From NCBI GenBank assembly GCA_900100245.1, contig FNEU01000006.1:120943-184942 (forward strand): 64,000 nucleotides of DNA. Direction: 5' to 3'. Below the pieces are notes generated by a model. That model worked only from the letters and a program-made list of their open reading frames with translations, searched no databases and was not told the DNA's origin. Both the position numbers and the translations under genes were made by a program. This stretch comes from Lachnospiraceae bacterium G41. GTDB taxonomy: Bacteria > Bacillota > Clostridia > Lachnospirales > Lachnospiraceae. Numbering within the stretch: position 1 is the first letter of the stretch; the number at the start of each line of letters is the position of its first letter. Below, in pieces: positions 8,712 through 16,968 of this stretch.

Positions 8712-9998
8712 ATGGGGAAAAACTATTTTCAGGCTATACCGATTAAACCTTCATACGAAAAGAAACTCTTGCGGTTCACATCATCTTTAGGAAAGGCAAT
8801 CGGCAAAGGTGAGACAATTCCTTTCGCGGATAATGATCTGACATATACGCTTAATCTTCAGCATGAGCGAATTGAAAGCAAGAACATCGAACTCGATTAC
8901 GAGGTATATGAAAGAACGAAAAATTCATCTGTCAACAATACCTTTTTTGATGTCGAGAACTGGAAAGACAAACATTACGCAAGTAAAGTAGGATTCGGTG
9001 TGCTCGGTGTTAAAAGAAGAGTCAGACAGAATGAAAAGATTCTTTACAAAGATACTTTAAGATATGTCTTTTACGGAACGGTGACCGACATTGTCTCAGG
9101 CTCACATCCCGATAATGAAATACACATATGTCCAAACTGCGGTGCAGACCAGACGATAGCCGATCTTCAAAACGGCTGTCCTTACTGCGGCACACAGTAT
9201 AAAATGGACGATTTATTCCCCAAGATTACAAGCTTTTATTTCTTCGACCAGCTTCAAATGACCAAAAAGCAGGTATTTATCGGCTGGCCTATATGTTCTG
9301 TTATTTGTGCAATCGGCTTGGCTATATTTGCCTCTCTTTTTAAGAATGATCCTATATTTGCGAATACCATAAAAGAGATTTCGCGGTATGGTCCGATCTT
9401 CTTTTGTATTTTAGGAGCCATGTACGGATTCTTTTTATTCCTTTTTATGCATCTGCTTTTTAAGATTGCCAGGGCAATCGTTGATTTGCAAAGAATGGGA
9501 ACCGCGGCATCCAGAGAACGTTTTGAAGCAAGGATGAAAAAAATCACTCCCGAGTTTTCTTTTGAATATTTTAAGAACAAGGCAATATCTCTGATTAAGA
9601 AGGCGGTTTATTCAAAGGACGAAAGCGAACTTTTAAGCTATCAGGGTGAAAAACTTCCCGAAGAATTTAAGGATATTATCGACTTAAACTATGCGGGAAT
9701 ACTTGGCCTTAAAGACTTTAGAGAAGAGGACGGATTTGTAACGGCTGAGATCAAATCGTATTTTGATGTTCTCTCCGTAAAAGATAACAAGGTTTCTTAT
9801 ACACATCCTGTTTACAGCGCAACTTTTAAAAGAAGAACCGACATACCGGTTGACTTAAACTTTTCAATGACGCGAATTCAGTGCCCCACATGCGGTACGA
9901 GCTTCAATGCAATGAAAAACAAATGTTGTCCGAGCTGTGGCAACGAATATGAATTAATAACCGACGACTGGGTACTGGTTGAAATAAAAAAAGCATAA
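8712..9998 (+). CDS. Membrane protein with two zinc ribbons, possibly Tim44-like C-terminal domain
   Basis: 428 aa. The N-terminal part is soluble and unrecognised. A zinc ribbon (CPNCG...CPYCG, about 140-163) is followed by two membrane helices (about 192-212 and 228-253). The C-terminal domain has alpha/beta character resembling Tim44-like domains and ends in a second ribbon (CPTCG...CPSCG, about 391-411). Having paired CxxC ribbons on both sides of a two-helix hairpin suggests a cytosol-facing scaffold rather than an enzyme. Eight bases separate it from the epimerase gene. Function unknown; the Tim44 assignment is tentative. Confidence 0.6.
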   Translation: MGKNYFQAIPIKPSYEKKLLRFTSSLGKAIGKGETIPFADNDLTYTLNLQHERIESKNIELDYEVYERTKNSSVNNTFFDVENWKDKHYASKVGFGVLGVKRRVRQNEKILYKDTLRYVFYGTVTDIVSGSHPDNEIHICPNCGADQTIADLQNGCPYCGTQYKMDDLFPKITSFYFFDQLQMTKKQVFIGWPICSVICAIGLAIFASLFKNDPIFANTIKEISRYGPIFFCILGAMYGFFLFLFMHLLFKIARAIVDLQRMGTAASRERFEARMKKITPEFSFEYFKNKAISLIKKAVYSKDESELLSYQGEKLPEEFKDIIDLNYAGILGLKDFREEDGFVTAEIKSYFDVLSVKDNKVSYTHPVYSATFKRRTDIPVDLNFSMTRIQCPTCGTSFNAMKNKCCPSCGNEYELITDDWVLVEIKKA

Positions 9999-10006
9999 GG
10001 TGAAAA

Positions 10007-10873
10007 ATGAAAATACTGGTTATAGGCGGAACAAGATTTTTTGGAATACACATGGTAAAAGAACTGCTTGCAAAAGGGCATGAAGTTACCCTAGCCACCA
10101 GAGGACTGGCTTTAGATGATTTTGGAGATACTGTTAAAAGAATTAAGTTTGAAAGAACGGATGAACAAAGCATAAAAGATGCATTATCCGGCACACATTA
10201 TGATGTCGTAATCGATAAGATTGCATACTGCTCAAATGACATTAAGTATGTAATGGATAATGTGGACTGCGATAAATACATTTATATGTCGAGCACATCC
10301 GTTTACAATCCGAAGCACATCAATACAGTCGAAACCGACTTCGACGGATTATCTCCAGAACTTATATGGTGCGACAGAGCAGCCTTTCCGTATGATGTAA
10401 TTAAACGTCAGGCTGAATACGCACTGTGGCAGCAGTATCCTGACAGAAACTATATTGCGGTAAGATATCCGTTTGTAATCGGAAAAGATGACTACACGAA
10501 GAGGCTTTTATTTTATGTGGAACATGTTATCAAAGGCATTCCGATGTACATAGATAACATGGATTGTCAAATGGGTTTTATCTTTTCGGACGAAGCAGGA
10601 AAGTTTATTGCATATCTTGCGGATAAAGATTTTCGCGGAGCAATCAACGGATGCTCAAACGGTACAATTTCTGTTCGCGAAATTATTGAATATGTTGAAA
10701 GCAAAACCGGAGCAAAAGCCGTATTAAACGAAGACGGAGATGCAGCTCCTTATAATGGAGAGCCCGAGTACAGTATAAACACAGGCAAAGCATCGGCCGT
10801 AGGTTTTGAATTTTCAAATCTGAAAGACCGTATATTTGAACTGCTGGATTACTATATAGATTCCGTAAAATAG
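10007..10873 (+). CDS. NAD(P)-dependent epimerase/dehydratase (extended SDR)
   Basis: 288 aa. A Rossmann nucleotide-binding motif lies at the very start (VIGGTRFFGIHM, GxxxFxG type), and an extended-SDR segment follows (YIYMSSTSVY, then PYDVIKRQAE at about 128-137, where Y-x-x-x-K supplies the catalytic tyrosine and lysine). The family acts on nucleotide sugars or related substrates; the exact one cannot be read. AAGGTG precedes the ATG. The Nudix gene follows 17 bases later. Confidence 0.78.
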   Translation: MKILVIGGTRFFGIHMVKELLAKGHEVTLATRGLALDDFGDTVKRIKFERTDEQSIKDALSGTHYDVVIDKIAYCSNDIKYVMDNVDCDKYIYMSSTSVYNPKHINTVETDFDGLSPELIWCDRAAFPYDVIKRQAEYALWQQYPDRNYIAVRYPFVIGKDDYTKRLLFYVEHVIKGIPMYIDNMDCQMGFIFSDEAGKFIAYLADKDFRGAINGCSNGTISVREIIEYVESKTGAKAVLNEDGDAAPYNGEPEYSINTGKASAVGFEFSNLKDRIFELLDYYIDSVK

Positions 10874-10890
10874 GAAAGAGAAATAAAGAT

Positions 10891-11718
10891 ATGGTACAGG
10901 ATATTTCACCAAGTAAATTGAAAAACGAATACATCGACTGTTGTCCCAAGGACGGTGACCGAGTTTTTATGTTTAATAAAGACGGTAAAGTGTTACTCGG
11001 AGAGAAGGACGGAAGAATAGTTTTCACCGATGTATCAGACATAAAAGAGGGCAAATGCATTTATCTATTTGCCATAGATGATGACAGATTTTTCTTAAGT
11101 TTTTGCGATGGTGAGTACAACAAAGAAGGTTTCGAATACTACACAGTAAGAGAAGTTCGCGACAAGTTTTCTGAGATTTCCCAAAAGGAAATATATGCTG
11201 TTTTTACCGCATATCATCTTTGGAGATGGTATGCCGACAATAAATACTGCGGCAGATGCAAAGGAGAACTTATACCCGGTGAAAAGGAACGTTCACTCGT
11301 GTGTCCTGACTGCAACAATATTATTTATCCTAGAATCAATCCCGCAGTTATAGTGGGAGTTACTAAGGGCGATTGTATTTTACTTACAAGGTATCGCAGA
11401 GGTTATGGTCATAACGCACTTGTAGCAGGCTTTACGGAAATCGGTGAAACATTAGAAGAGACCGTCAAACGTGAAGTGAAGGAAGAGACCGGAGTAGAAG
11501 TTACCAATATCAGATATTACAAATCACAGCCCTGGGGAATGGCTCAGGATATGCTCGTAGGATTTTACTGTGATGCGGTAGGTGACGGAAAAATCAACAT
11601 GGATGAGAACGAGTTAAAATCCGCAGAATGGGTTAAAAGAGAAGACATTGAACTTCAGCCAAACAACTTAAGTCTTACCAATGAAATGATGAGAATGTTT
11701 AAAGAAGGTAAATGCTGA
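10891..11718 (+). CDS. nudC: NADH pyrophosphatase (NudC-type Nudix hydrolase)
   Basis: 275 aa. A four-cysteine zinc ribbon (CGRCKG...CPDCNN, about 127-150) is followed by a Nudix box (GFTEIGETLEETVKREVKEE, beginning at about 180) and the NudC signature SQPWGMAQDMLVGF just after it, where the usual SQPWPFPxS is varied. NudC hydrolyses NAD(H) to NMN(H) and AMP and in other bacteria removes NAD caps from RNA. The N-terminal domain is diverged. The symbol rests on domain order and signature only. Confidence 0.82.
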   Translation: MVQDISPSKLKNEYIDCCPKDGDRVFMFNKDGKVLLGEKDGRIVFTDVSDIKEGKCIYLFAIDDDRFFLSFCDGEYNKEGFEYYTVREVRDKFSEISQKEIYAVFTAYHLWRWYADNKYCGRCKGELIPGEKERSLVCPDCNNIIYPRINPAVIVGVTKGDCILLTRYRRGYGHNALVAGFTEIGETLEETVKREVKEETGVEVTNIRYYKSQPWGMAQDMLVGFYCDAVGDGKINMDENELKSAEWVKREDIELQPNNLSLTNEMMRMFKEGKC

Positions 11719-11725
11719 TCCATAG

Positions 11726-11806
11726 GAGTGGCATGACACAAGGCTATATTGGAAATATATAAAAGACGGTAATGAAGAATTTGGCGGATGCCATGAGTTT
11801 AATTAA
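11726..11806 (+). pseudogene. Short coding remnant
   Basis: An open frame of 26 codons ending in TAA (11804-11806) reads as protein-like (WHDTRLYWKYIKDG, then NEEFGGCHEFN) but begins right after an in-frame TAG and has no start codon. It looks like the tail of a lost gene between the Nudix gene and the next hypothetical gene. Original identity unknown. Confidence 0.3.
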
Positions 11807-11821
11807 ATACATTTAGAAATT

Positions 11822-12856
11822 ATGGGATTGTTTGATAAACTGCAAAAGAATAAACAAAACGAGTCGACCAACATTAATCAGGAAAACAAATATGATAATT
11901 GGAAAGACTATAACATATCTGTAAAAGAGTCGATTGACAGGGAAAAACTGTTTGACATTATAAGTGTCTTATTGGAGTATTTAACGCCTAATAAAATCGG
12001 AGCGAATCAATATAAGTCCGGCCACAGATACAGATATTTTCCCAAGAGATTACAGGAAGCCTTTGAAGAAGAAATGAGCGAATCAAATAAAAGGATTCGC
12101 TTTGTTCTTGAAGGAGATGATTTTAATTTTCTTATCAGAAAAGAAAGATTGGACAGAAACATTCGAATTCTGATTTCGCTTAGGAAGGATCTTTCAGACG
12201 AGTTATTTGAGAAAATTGAAACATTTATTGTAAAAGAAGCCATGTTCGCGTCGGAAAGTGATTATAACGACGAATTAAGACAAAATTCGAAGACTATTTA
12301 CACGTTGAAGAACGGTAAAGTAACTGAAAATCCCAAGCGTGGCGAAATAATAGGATACAGCTTTGAGCCGATAGCGAGTGATTTTAAGAAATATCCAGGG
12401 TACAGATTTAAAACATATGGATATGGAATAGGCGCATTCTATCGAATGTGGTTCGGTCAAGGCGCCTATGAAATATTGGATAAGAATGCATTAAGAAGTT
12501 TTTCCTGCCATGAAAATGTTGTACTTGATAATGATGTTACCAGAATCACTTTGTACAAAAATATCTCGGATTACAACAAAAAAGCAAATCGTAACAAACA
12601 GATGGAATTTCGCAAAGCGTTAAGCATCGATGAAATTGCAGACAAATTGAAGCGGGAAGAAGACGAAGAAATAAAGCGTAATGCCAATCCGGAAATAAAC
12701 ATTAAAGAAGGCAATTTCGAACATGGCGGAGTCCGTCTCATACAAACATATTTAAAAGACGGAGAACTTGCACATCGTTCCGAAGCCGACAGCGTTGAAG
12801 AAAGAGAATTGGACGAAAACGGCAAGGAAGTTTTCATCATCATAAAAGAGTTGTAA
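11822..12856 (+). CDS. Hypothetical protein, highly charged
   Basis: 344 aa, not recognised. No signal peptide, no membrane helix, and no clear catalytic motif. The N-terminus is Asn/Gln/Lys-rich (MGLFDKLQKNKQN) like a flexible tail. The middle is rich in Arg, Lys and Glu with aromatic residues (GYGIGAFYRMWFG). The C-terminal 100 residues contain a long charged helix and a segment like a toxin-immunity or structural repeat, but nothing diagnostic. The ribosome binding site is weak. It follows a gene remnant and sits 14 bases before a methyltransferase gene. Confidence 0.55.
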   Translation: MGLFDKLQKNKQNESTNINQENKYDNWKDYNISVKESIDREKLFDIISVLLEYLTPNKIGANQYKSGHRYRYFPKRLQEAFEEEMSESNKRIRFVLEGDDFNFLIRKERLDRNIRILISLRKDLSDELFEKIETFIVKEAMFASESDYNDELRQNSKTIYTLKNGKVTENPKRGEIIGYSFEPIASDFKKYPGYRFKTYGYGIGAFYRMWFGQGAYEILDKNALRSFSCHENVVLDNDVTRITLYKNISDYNKKANRNKQMEFRKALSIDEIADKLKREEDEEIKRNANPEINIKEGNFEHGGVRLIQTYLKDGELAHRSEADSVEERELDENGKEVFIIIKEL

Positions 12857-12870
12857 GGAGACAAATAAGA

Positions 12871-13521
12871 ATGCTCGAAAAAATGGATGATTTTTTTACT
12901 GCGCGCGTAGACGGATATGACGAGCATATGAAAAACAATATAGAGGGAGCGTCGAAATTTTATAATTTTACGGCGTCTCTTTTACCGATGGAAAAAGATA
13001 AAAGAATATTGGATTTAGGTTGCGGAACGGGTCTTGAGTTGGAAGAATTATTTCAAATGAATCGTTATGCCAAGGTTACGGGAATTGATTTGACGGAAGC
13101 GATGCTGGAGACGCTTAAAGCGAAGTTTCCGGACAAAGATATTACTACGGTTTGCGAATCATATTTTGAAGTTCCGTTTGGTGAAGAAGTATTCGATGCA
13201 GCTGTTTCTGTTGAATCGCTTCATCATTTTACGAAAGAGCAAAAAATACCCCTTTATAAAAAACTGAATAAGGCTCTCAAACCAGGCGGCTATTTTATTC
13301 TGACGGATTATTTTGCTGAGTCCGAAGAAGAGGAAGTCTTCTACGGACAGGAATTACTCAGAATCAGAAAAGAACAGGAATTACCCGACGGTGTCTTTTA
13401 TCATTACGATACTCCGCTTACTGTTGAGCACGAAAAAGAAGCCTTATTAGAAGCAGGATTTACCCGCGTTGAACTGCTAAATAATTGGGAGTCAACATCT
13501 ACTTTGAGGGCAATAAAATGA
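12871..13521 (+). CDS. Class I SAM-dependent methyltransferase
   Basis: 216 aa. Motif I is ILDLGCGTGLELEEL (about 47-61), motif II is VTGIDLTEAMLE (about 71-82), and the post-motif region FDAAVSVESLHHF (about 109-121) is typical of small-molecule methyltransferases of the UbiE/BioC type. The C-terminus has the family's ALLEAGFTRVELL. Substrate unknown. A clear AAGGAG precedes ATG 12871. Confidence 0.85.
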   Translation: MLEKMDDFFTARVDGYDEHMKNNIEGASKFYNFTASLLPMEKDKRILDLGCGTGLELEELFQMNRYAKVTGIDLTEAMLETLKAKFPDKDITTVCESYFEVPFGEEVFDAAVSVESLHHFTKEQKIPLYKKLNKALKPGGYFILTDYFAESEEEEVFYGQELLRIRKEQELPDGVFYHYDTPLTVEHEKEALLEAGFTRVELLNNWESTSTLRAIK

Positions 13522-13603
13522 TGTATACATGGTGAAGGTGACACTGGGAAAGGATGATATATGGCAGGAAAACAGAAGTCTGAAGGATTTGAAGATTGAT
13601 ACT

Positions 13604-13690
13604 AAATCTTTACTTTTTTAGGGTCAAAACCTCCAAATCTTTACTTTTTTATGAAAAAATGGTAAAATAAGTAAAGAATTTGGAGGTTTT
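13604..13690 (+). promoter_or_regulatory. Direct and inverted repeats covering the Fic promoter and ribosome binding site
   Basis: The 17-base element AAATCTTTACTTTTTTA occurs at 13604-13620 and again at 13635-13651. The segment AAAACCTCCAAATCTTTACT (13626-13645) is repeated inverted at 13670-13690 with a single inserted base. The right arm contains the Fic ribosome binding site GGAGG. A possible -10 (TAAAAT, about 13663-13668) lies between the arms. The layout fits an operator for the Fic protein's own HTH domain, or an RNA hairpin that hides the ribosome binding site. Which of these applies is inference. Confidence 0.6.
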
Positions 13691-13694
13691 TTAT

Positions 13695-14615
13695 ATGTTT
13701 TCATATGAAGGTCTTGAAAAAGCATTAAAAGAAAAAGGAATAGGAAAAACCGAGCTATCAACAGAACTGGGGCTTTCAACTCGGACAGTTGCTAAGATTG
13801 CAAAGGGGGAGAAACTTTCTAAAAGAAGTATTCAGAGAATCTCTGACTACATAGGAGTTCCTTCTGAGCAGTTAATGAGAGAAATCAGCAACAACAAAAT
13901 CCTTCAGATTCTTCGCGATGAAAAGGATATGAATTTGCCGGGCGACCTTTATCACGAACTTCAGGTTAGAATGACTTATAATTCAAACCACATAGAAGGC
14001 AGCAAACTGTCCGAAGATCAGACAAGATATATATTTGAGACAAATACTGTTGATGTAGGAGACGGAATACCTGTTGATGATATTCTGGAAACAATTCATC
14101 ATTTTCGTGCGGTTGATTATGTGATAGAAAACGCAGAGGAAATATTAACAGAAGATATCATAAAAGAACTCCATTATATTTTAAAGCATGATACGAAAGA
14201 CTCGACTTTATCCTGGTTTGCGGTTGGAGAGTATAAGAAAAGGGCGAATGTAGTCGGCGGAAAAGGAACAACCAAACCTGCTGATGTTCATAAGGCCATG
14301 GAAGCTCTGCTTCGCGAATATAATGAAAAAGAAAAGGTAACCATAGAGGATATAATTGCATTACATGCTGAATTTGAGCTGATACATCCATTTCAGGATG
14401 GCAACGGAAGAGTTGGGCGTCTGGTAGTGTTAAAGGAATGCTTACGTCATAATTTGATTCCGTTTATCATAGAAGATTCAAAGAAGAATTATTACTATCG
14501 AGGTCTAAGCGAGTGGAGAAATGAGAAAGGCTGGTTAATTGATACCTGTCTTGATTCACAGGATTCTTTTAAGAGGATTTTAGATATGCTTGAGATACAA
14601 TACGATGGAGAATAA
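13695..14615 (+). CDS. Fic family AMP-transferase with N-terminal HTH domain
   Basis: About 306 aa from ATG 13695, which follows GGAGG by 8 bases; an ATG at 13680 lies upstream of that site. An XRE-like HTH (about 1-60) is followed by an inhibitory helix SNHIEG (S97, E101, G102; the (S/T)xxxE(G/N) motif before the Fic core) and the complete Fic motif HPFQDGNGRVGR (H231-R242). Fic enzymes usually transfer AMP from ATP to Ser, Thr or Tyr of a target; the inhibitory helix keeps such activity low. Target unknown. The repeats over its promoter suggest self-regulation. Confidence 0.88.
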   Translation: MFSYEGLEKALKEKGIGKTELSTELGLSTRTVAKIAKGEKLSKRSIQRISDYIGVPSEQLMREISNNKILQILRDEKDMNLPGDLYHELQVRMTYNSNHIEGSKLSEDQTRYIFETNTVDVGDGIPVDDILETIHHFRAVDYVIENAEEILTEDIIKELHYILKHDTKDSTLSWFAVGEYKKRANVVGGKGTTKPADVHKAMEALLREYNEKEKVTIEDIIALHAEFELIHPFQDGNGRVGRLVVLKECLRHNLIPFIIEDSKKNYYYRGLSEWRNEKGWLIDTCLDSQDSFKRILDMLEIQYDGE

Positions 14616-14633
14616 AAAGTTTAAAATCATGTA

Positions 14634-14664
14634 TTGACTCTCCCCTTAGGGCACCCGTTAAAGT
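14634..14664 (+). promoter_or_regulatory. MerR-type promoter with 19-base spacer
   Basis: A -35 TTGACT (14634-14639) and -10 TAAAGT (14659-14664) are 19 bases apart, the over-long spacing characteristic of MerR-family targets. The spacer holds an imperfect dyad (CTCCCC TTA GGGCAC) of the form these regulators bind. It lies directly upstream of a MerR-domain gene, so autoregulation is likely. Confidence 0.65.
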
Positions 14665-14694
14665 GGAATCATCAAATAAAAGGAGGTTCCCCAA

Positions 14695-15870
14695 ATGGAA
14701 AAGAAAATGACGTCCGGCGAGATAGCGAAAAAGGCCGGCGTATCACAAAAAGCAGTTCGCCTCTACGATGAAAAAGGATTATTAAAACCTTCAGATTACT
14801 CTGAGGGAAATTATCGTTTGTATGATAGAGAAGCACTTCAGGTTCTTGAAAAAATCGTTGCTTTAAAGCAGATAGGTTTTTCTCTCGAGGAGATAAGAGA
14901 CAATCTCATAAAAGGAGAAGCAGGAAATGTTGAAGAGGCTTTGAGAATGCAGCTTAAAGCGATGGAGGAAAAGCGTTATCAGATTGATAAGGTAATAGAT
15001 TCCATCAACAGAACCCTTGATCGCAAGGGCGGAAACCTTGACTGGGACGATGTTGCAGGAATAGTTCAGAATGTCAGTATTGACCAGAAAGCAGATGAGT
15101 GGCATTGGGATGCACTTAAACATACTTCTGAGGATTGGCATGTAACTTTGTTTAATGCCGTAAATGTAAAAGAGAATGAAAAGGTTTTGGATCTCGGATG
15201 CGGATATGCAAAAATCTGGAGAAACAACTGGAAGAGAATTCCCAAAGGAACCAAGGTTTTCGGATATGATGTACACGGAAGCTGGGCCGATGATTTTGCG
15301 AAATTTATTCCCGAGAATAAGAGCGAACTTGCAGACGGCGTGGAATTTAAAATCGAGTTTGAAGACCTGACCGGAGAGGCTGCTTGGAAGAAGATTAAAA
15401 AAGAAAAAGAGTATTCGCTTATCCTTGCTCACTACCTGTATTTTGAAGTTAAGAACATTGAAGATATCGTTGCACGTGCAAGCAAAGTCCTTTCAAAAGA
15501 CGGAGTGTTCTCCTACAACGGTTATGCCGTAAACTGGTGGTATGTGTTCTTTAAGAATGATTTCAAAGCAATGGGGCTTGATACTTCTTTTATGGACGAA
15601 GGCATAAAGAAACAAAAGAAAGCACAGGCTGACAGCGAAGCAATGCTTAAAAAGTATTTTTCAAAAGTTGAAGCTGTCGAACTGACCAACTCCTGGCATT
15701 ACAGCGATTCGGAAGAAATTATAAAAAAGATGCTTGAAAACTTTGAAGAAAACAAAAAATACATTCTCGACAACAAGAAAAAAATCAAAGATTATTACGA
15801 CGCAAAAATCAAAAAAGACGGCGAAGTAGTCTGCGAGAGAATATCGGTTTTTTGGAACTGTTATAAATAA
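14695..15870 (+). CDS. MerR-family regulator fused to a SAM-dependent methyltransferase
   Basis: 391 aa. The N-terminal winged HTH (about 5-73) contains SGEIAKKAGVSQKAVRLYDE and GNYRLYDREAL, followed by a dimerisation helix (about 80-108). From about 150 a class I methyltransferase domain begins, with motif I VLDLGCGYAK (about 164-173). The methyltransferase part takes the place of the usual ligand-binding domain. It may modify the effector that the regulator senses. AAAGGAGG precedes the ATG. Such fusions are known in Firmicutes, but the effector is unknown. Confidence 0.85.
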   Translation: MEKKMTSGEIAKKAGVSQKAVRLYDEKGLLKPSDYSEGNYRLYDREALQVLEKIVALKQIGFSLEEIRDNLIKGEAGNVEEALRMQLKAMEEKRYQIDKVIDSINRTLDRKGGNLDWDDVAGIVQNVSIDQKADEWHWDALKHTSEDWHVTLFNAVNVKENEKVLDLGCGYAKIWRNNWKRIPKGTKVFGYDVHGSWADDFAKFIPENKSELADGVEFKIEFEDLTGEAAWKKIKKEKEYSLILAHYLYFEVKNIEDIVARASKVLSKDGVFSYNGYAVNWWYVFFKNDFKAMGLDTSFMDEGIKKQKKAQADSEAMLKKYFSKVEAVELTNSWHYSDSEEIIKKMLENFEENKKYILDNKKKIKDYYDAKIKKDGEVVCERISVFWNCYK

Positions 15871-15873
15871 CTG

Positions 15874-15903
15874 TTGACAAATCATTGTTTTCGGGAGTAA
15901 TCT
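15874..15903 (+). promoter_or_regulatory. Promoter for the 37-aa small ORF
   Basis: A perfect -35 TTGACA (15874-15879) and -10 TAATCT (15898-15903), 18 bases apart, start four bases after the stop of the MerR-methyltransferase gene. Confidence 0.55.
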
Positions 15904-15931
15904 AAACACAATATTTTTAAGGAGTTTTCCC

Positions 15932-16045
15932 ATGTGTAGATTTGTAATCGATTATACATATACTACTACCGAATCGGCTATGCACATTCATTCAGTGTAT
16001 GGTCTTGGTGTTGTATGTGATAATTCGAACTACAGGGAAGAATAA
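15932..16045 (+). CDS. Small protein of 37 aa, unknown
   Basis: ATG 15932 follows AAGGAG (15919-15924) by 7 bases and the frame ends at TAA 16043-16045. The protein begins MCRFVIDYTYTTTESAMHIH and ends NSNYREE; it is not hydrophobic enough for a membrane helix and carries two cysteines. It has its own promoter upstream and a strong terminator downstream, so it forms a self-contained transcription unit of about 190 bases between two methyltransferase genes. It could also be a regulatory RNA that happens to contain an ORF, or a gene fragment. No family recognised. Confidence 0.45.
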   Translation: MCRFVIDYTYTTTESAMHIHSVYGLGVVCDNSNYREE

Positions 16046-16073
16046 AAACGGATAAAAATTTAAGTATTTTATG

Positions 16074-16104
16074 ACCGCCTGTTTTTCGAAGCAGGCGGTT
16101 TTTA
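16074..16104 (+). terminator. Rho-independent terminator
   Basis: ACCGCCTG (16074-16081) pairs with CAGGCGGT (16092-16099), followed by a T run. It ends the small-ORF transcript. Confidence 0.85.
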
Positions 16105-16132
16105 TTATATAATTAACTAAGGAGGTATGATT

Positions 16133-16957
16133 ATGGATTTGCATGATTATAAGGACGTGGCGGAGAATTACGACAGCTATCTTGAAGTAATGTATTCGGA
16201 GTTTGATGCTCATGAAAATTTCCGCGAATTTTATTATGAACTGGCAAAGAGATACGGTCAGGACGGAGTGGTTGATATAGCATGCGGAACCGGCGCCGTA
16301 CTTCTTTATCTTGCAGAAAGAGGAATAGATATCGACGGAACGGATATTTCCGAAGAGATGTGCAAGGTTGCTTCTAAAAAGGCAGAGGATATGAATCTTA
16401 AGCTGAATATTTATCCTGCGGATATGACAAAATTTTCATCAGGAAGAAAGTATTCGCTGGCCATTGTTGCAAGAAGCGGATTCATGCATCTTCCTACGCA
16501 GCAGTTGCAAAAGGAAGCACTAATTAATATCAGGGAACAGCTTTTACCGGGCGGTATCTTAACGTTTAATACTTTTGATCCCTGGCCTGTGATGCAGGCA
16601 GAGCAGATTAAAACAAGCCCCGATGATTATACGTACAGACTTGAATATATTAACAATCACGGAAACAAAGAAAAGATTTACAATGCGATTTCCTATAACC
16701 CTTATACGCAGCAGCTTTTTGGCAACTGGAAATTCGAAGAGTACAACGAAAACGGAGAAGTAATCGATGTGAGAATCAGACCTCTTCTTATGAGAGAGAC
16801 GTACCGCTCTGAGATATTCCTTCTCGCGGAACTATGCGGATTCGAAGTGCTCGATATTTACAGAGGCTATAAGGGAGACAAGGAAAATTTAAACGATCCT
16901 TCAACGGCCGCAAAATACAGGAGCAATTTAATCTGGATACTTAAAAAGAAAGACTGA
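16133..16957 (+). CDS. Class I SAM-dependent methyltransferase
   Basis: About 274 aa from ATG 16133, seven bases after GGAGG; the ATG at 16127 is too close to that site. Motif I is VVDIACGTGAVLLYL (about 46-60), motif II is IDGTDISEEMCKVA (about 65-78). The C-terminal half contains a lipocalin-like strand set with GNKEKIYNAISYNPYTQQLF. This domain order is common among uncharacterised Firmicutes methyltransferases. Substrate unknown. A GNAT gene follows 11 bases later and probably shares its transcript. Confidence 0.83.
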   Translation: MDLHDYKDVAENYDSYLEVMYSEFDAHENFREFYYELAKRYGQDGVVDIACGTGAVLLYLAERGIDIDGTDISEEMCKVASKKAEDMNLKLNIYPADMTKFSSGRKYSLAIVARSGFMHLPTQQLQKEALINIREQLLPGGILTFNTFDPWPVMQAEQIKTSPDDYTYRLEYINNHGNKEKIYNAISYNPYTQQLFGNWKFEEYNENGEVIDVRIRPLLMRETYRSEIFLLAELCGFEVLDIYRGYKGDKENLNDPSTAAKYRSNLIWILKKKD

Positions 16958-16968
16958 AGGTGAAGAAA

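Noticed and set aside
13529..13621. A 30-codon ORF ahead of the Fic gene, reading MVKVTLGKDDIWQENRSLKD and ending in the first 17-base repeat
   Set aside because: No ribosome binding site, no terminator, and its 3' end is the direct repeat itself. It could be another gene remnant but the case is weak.
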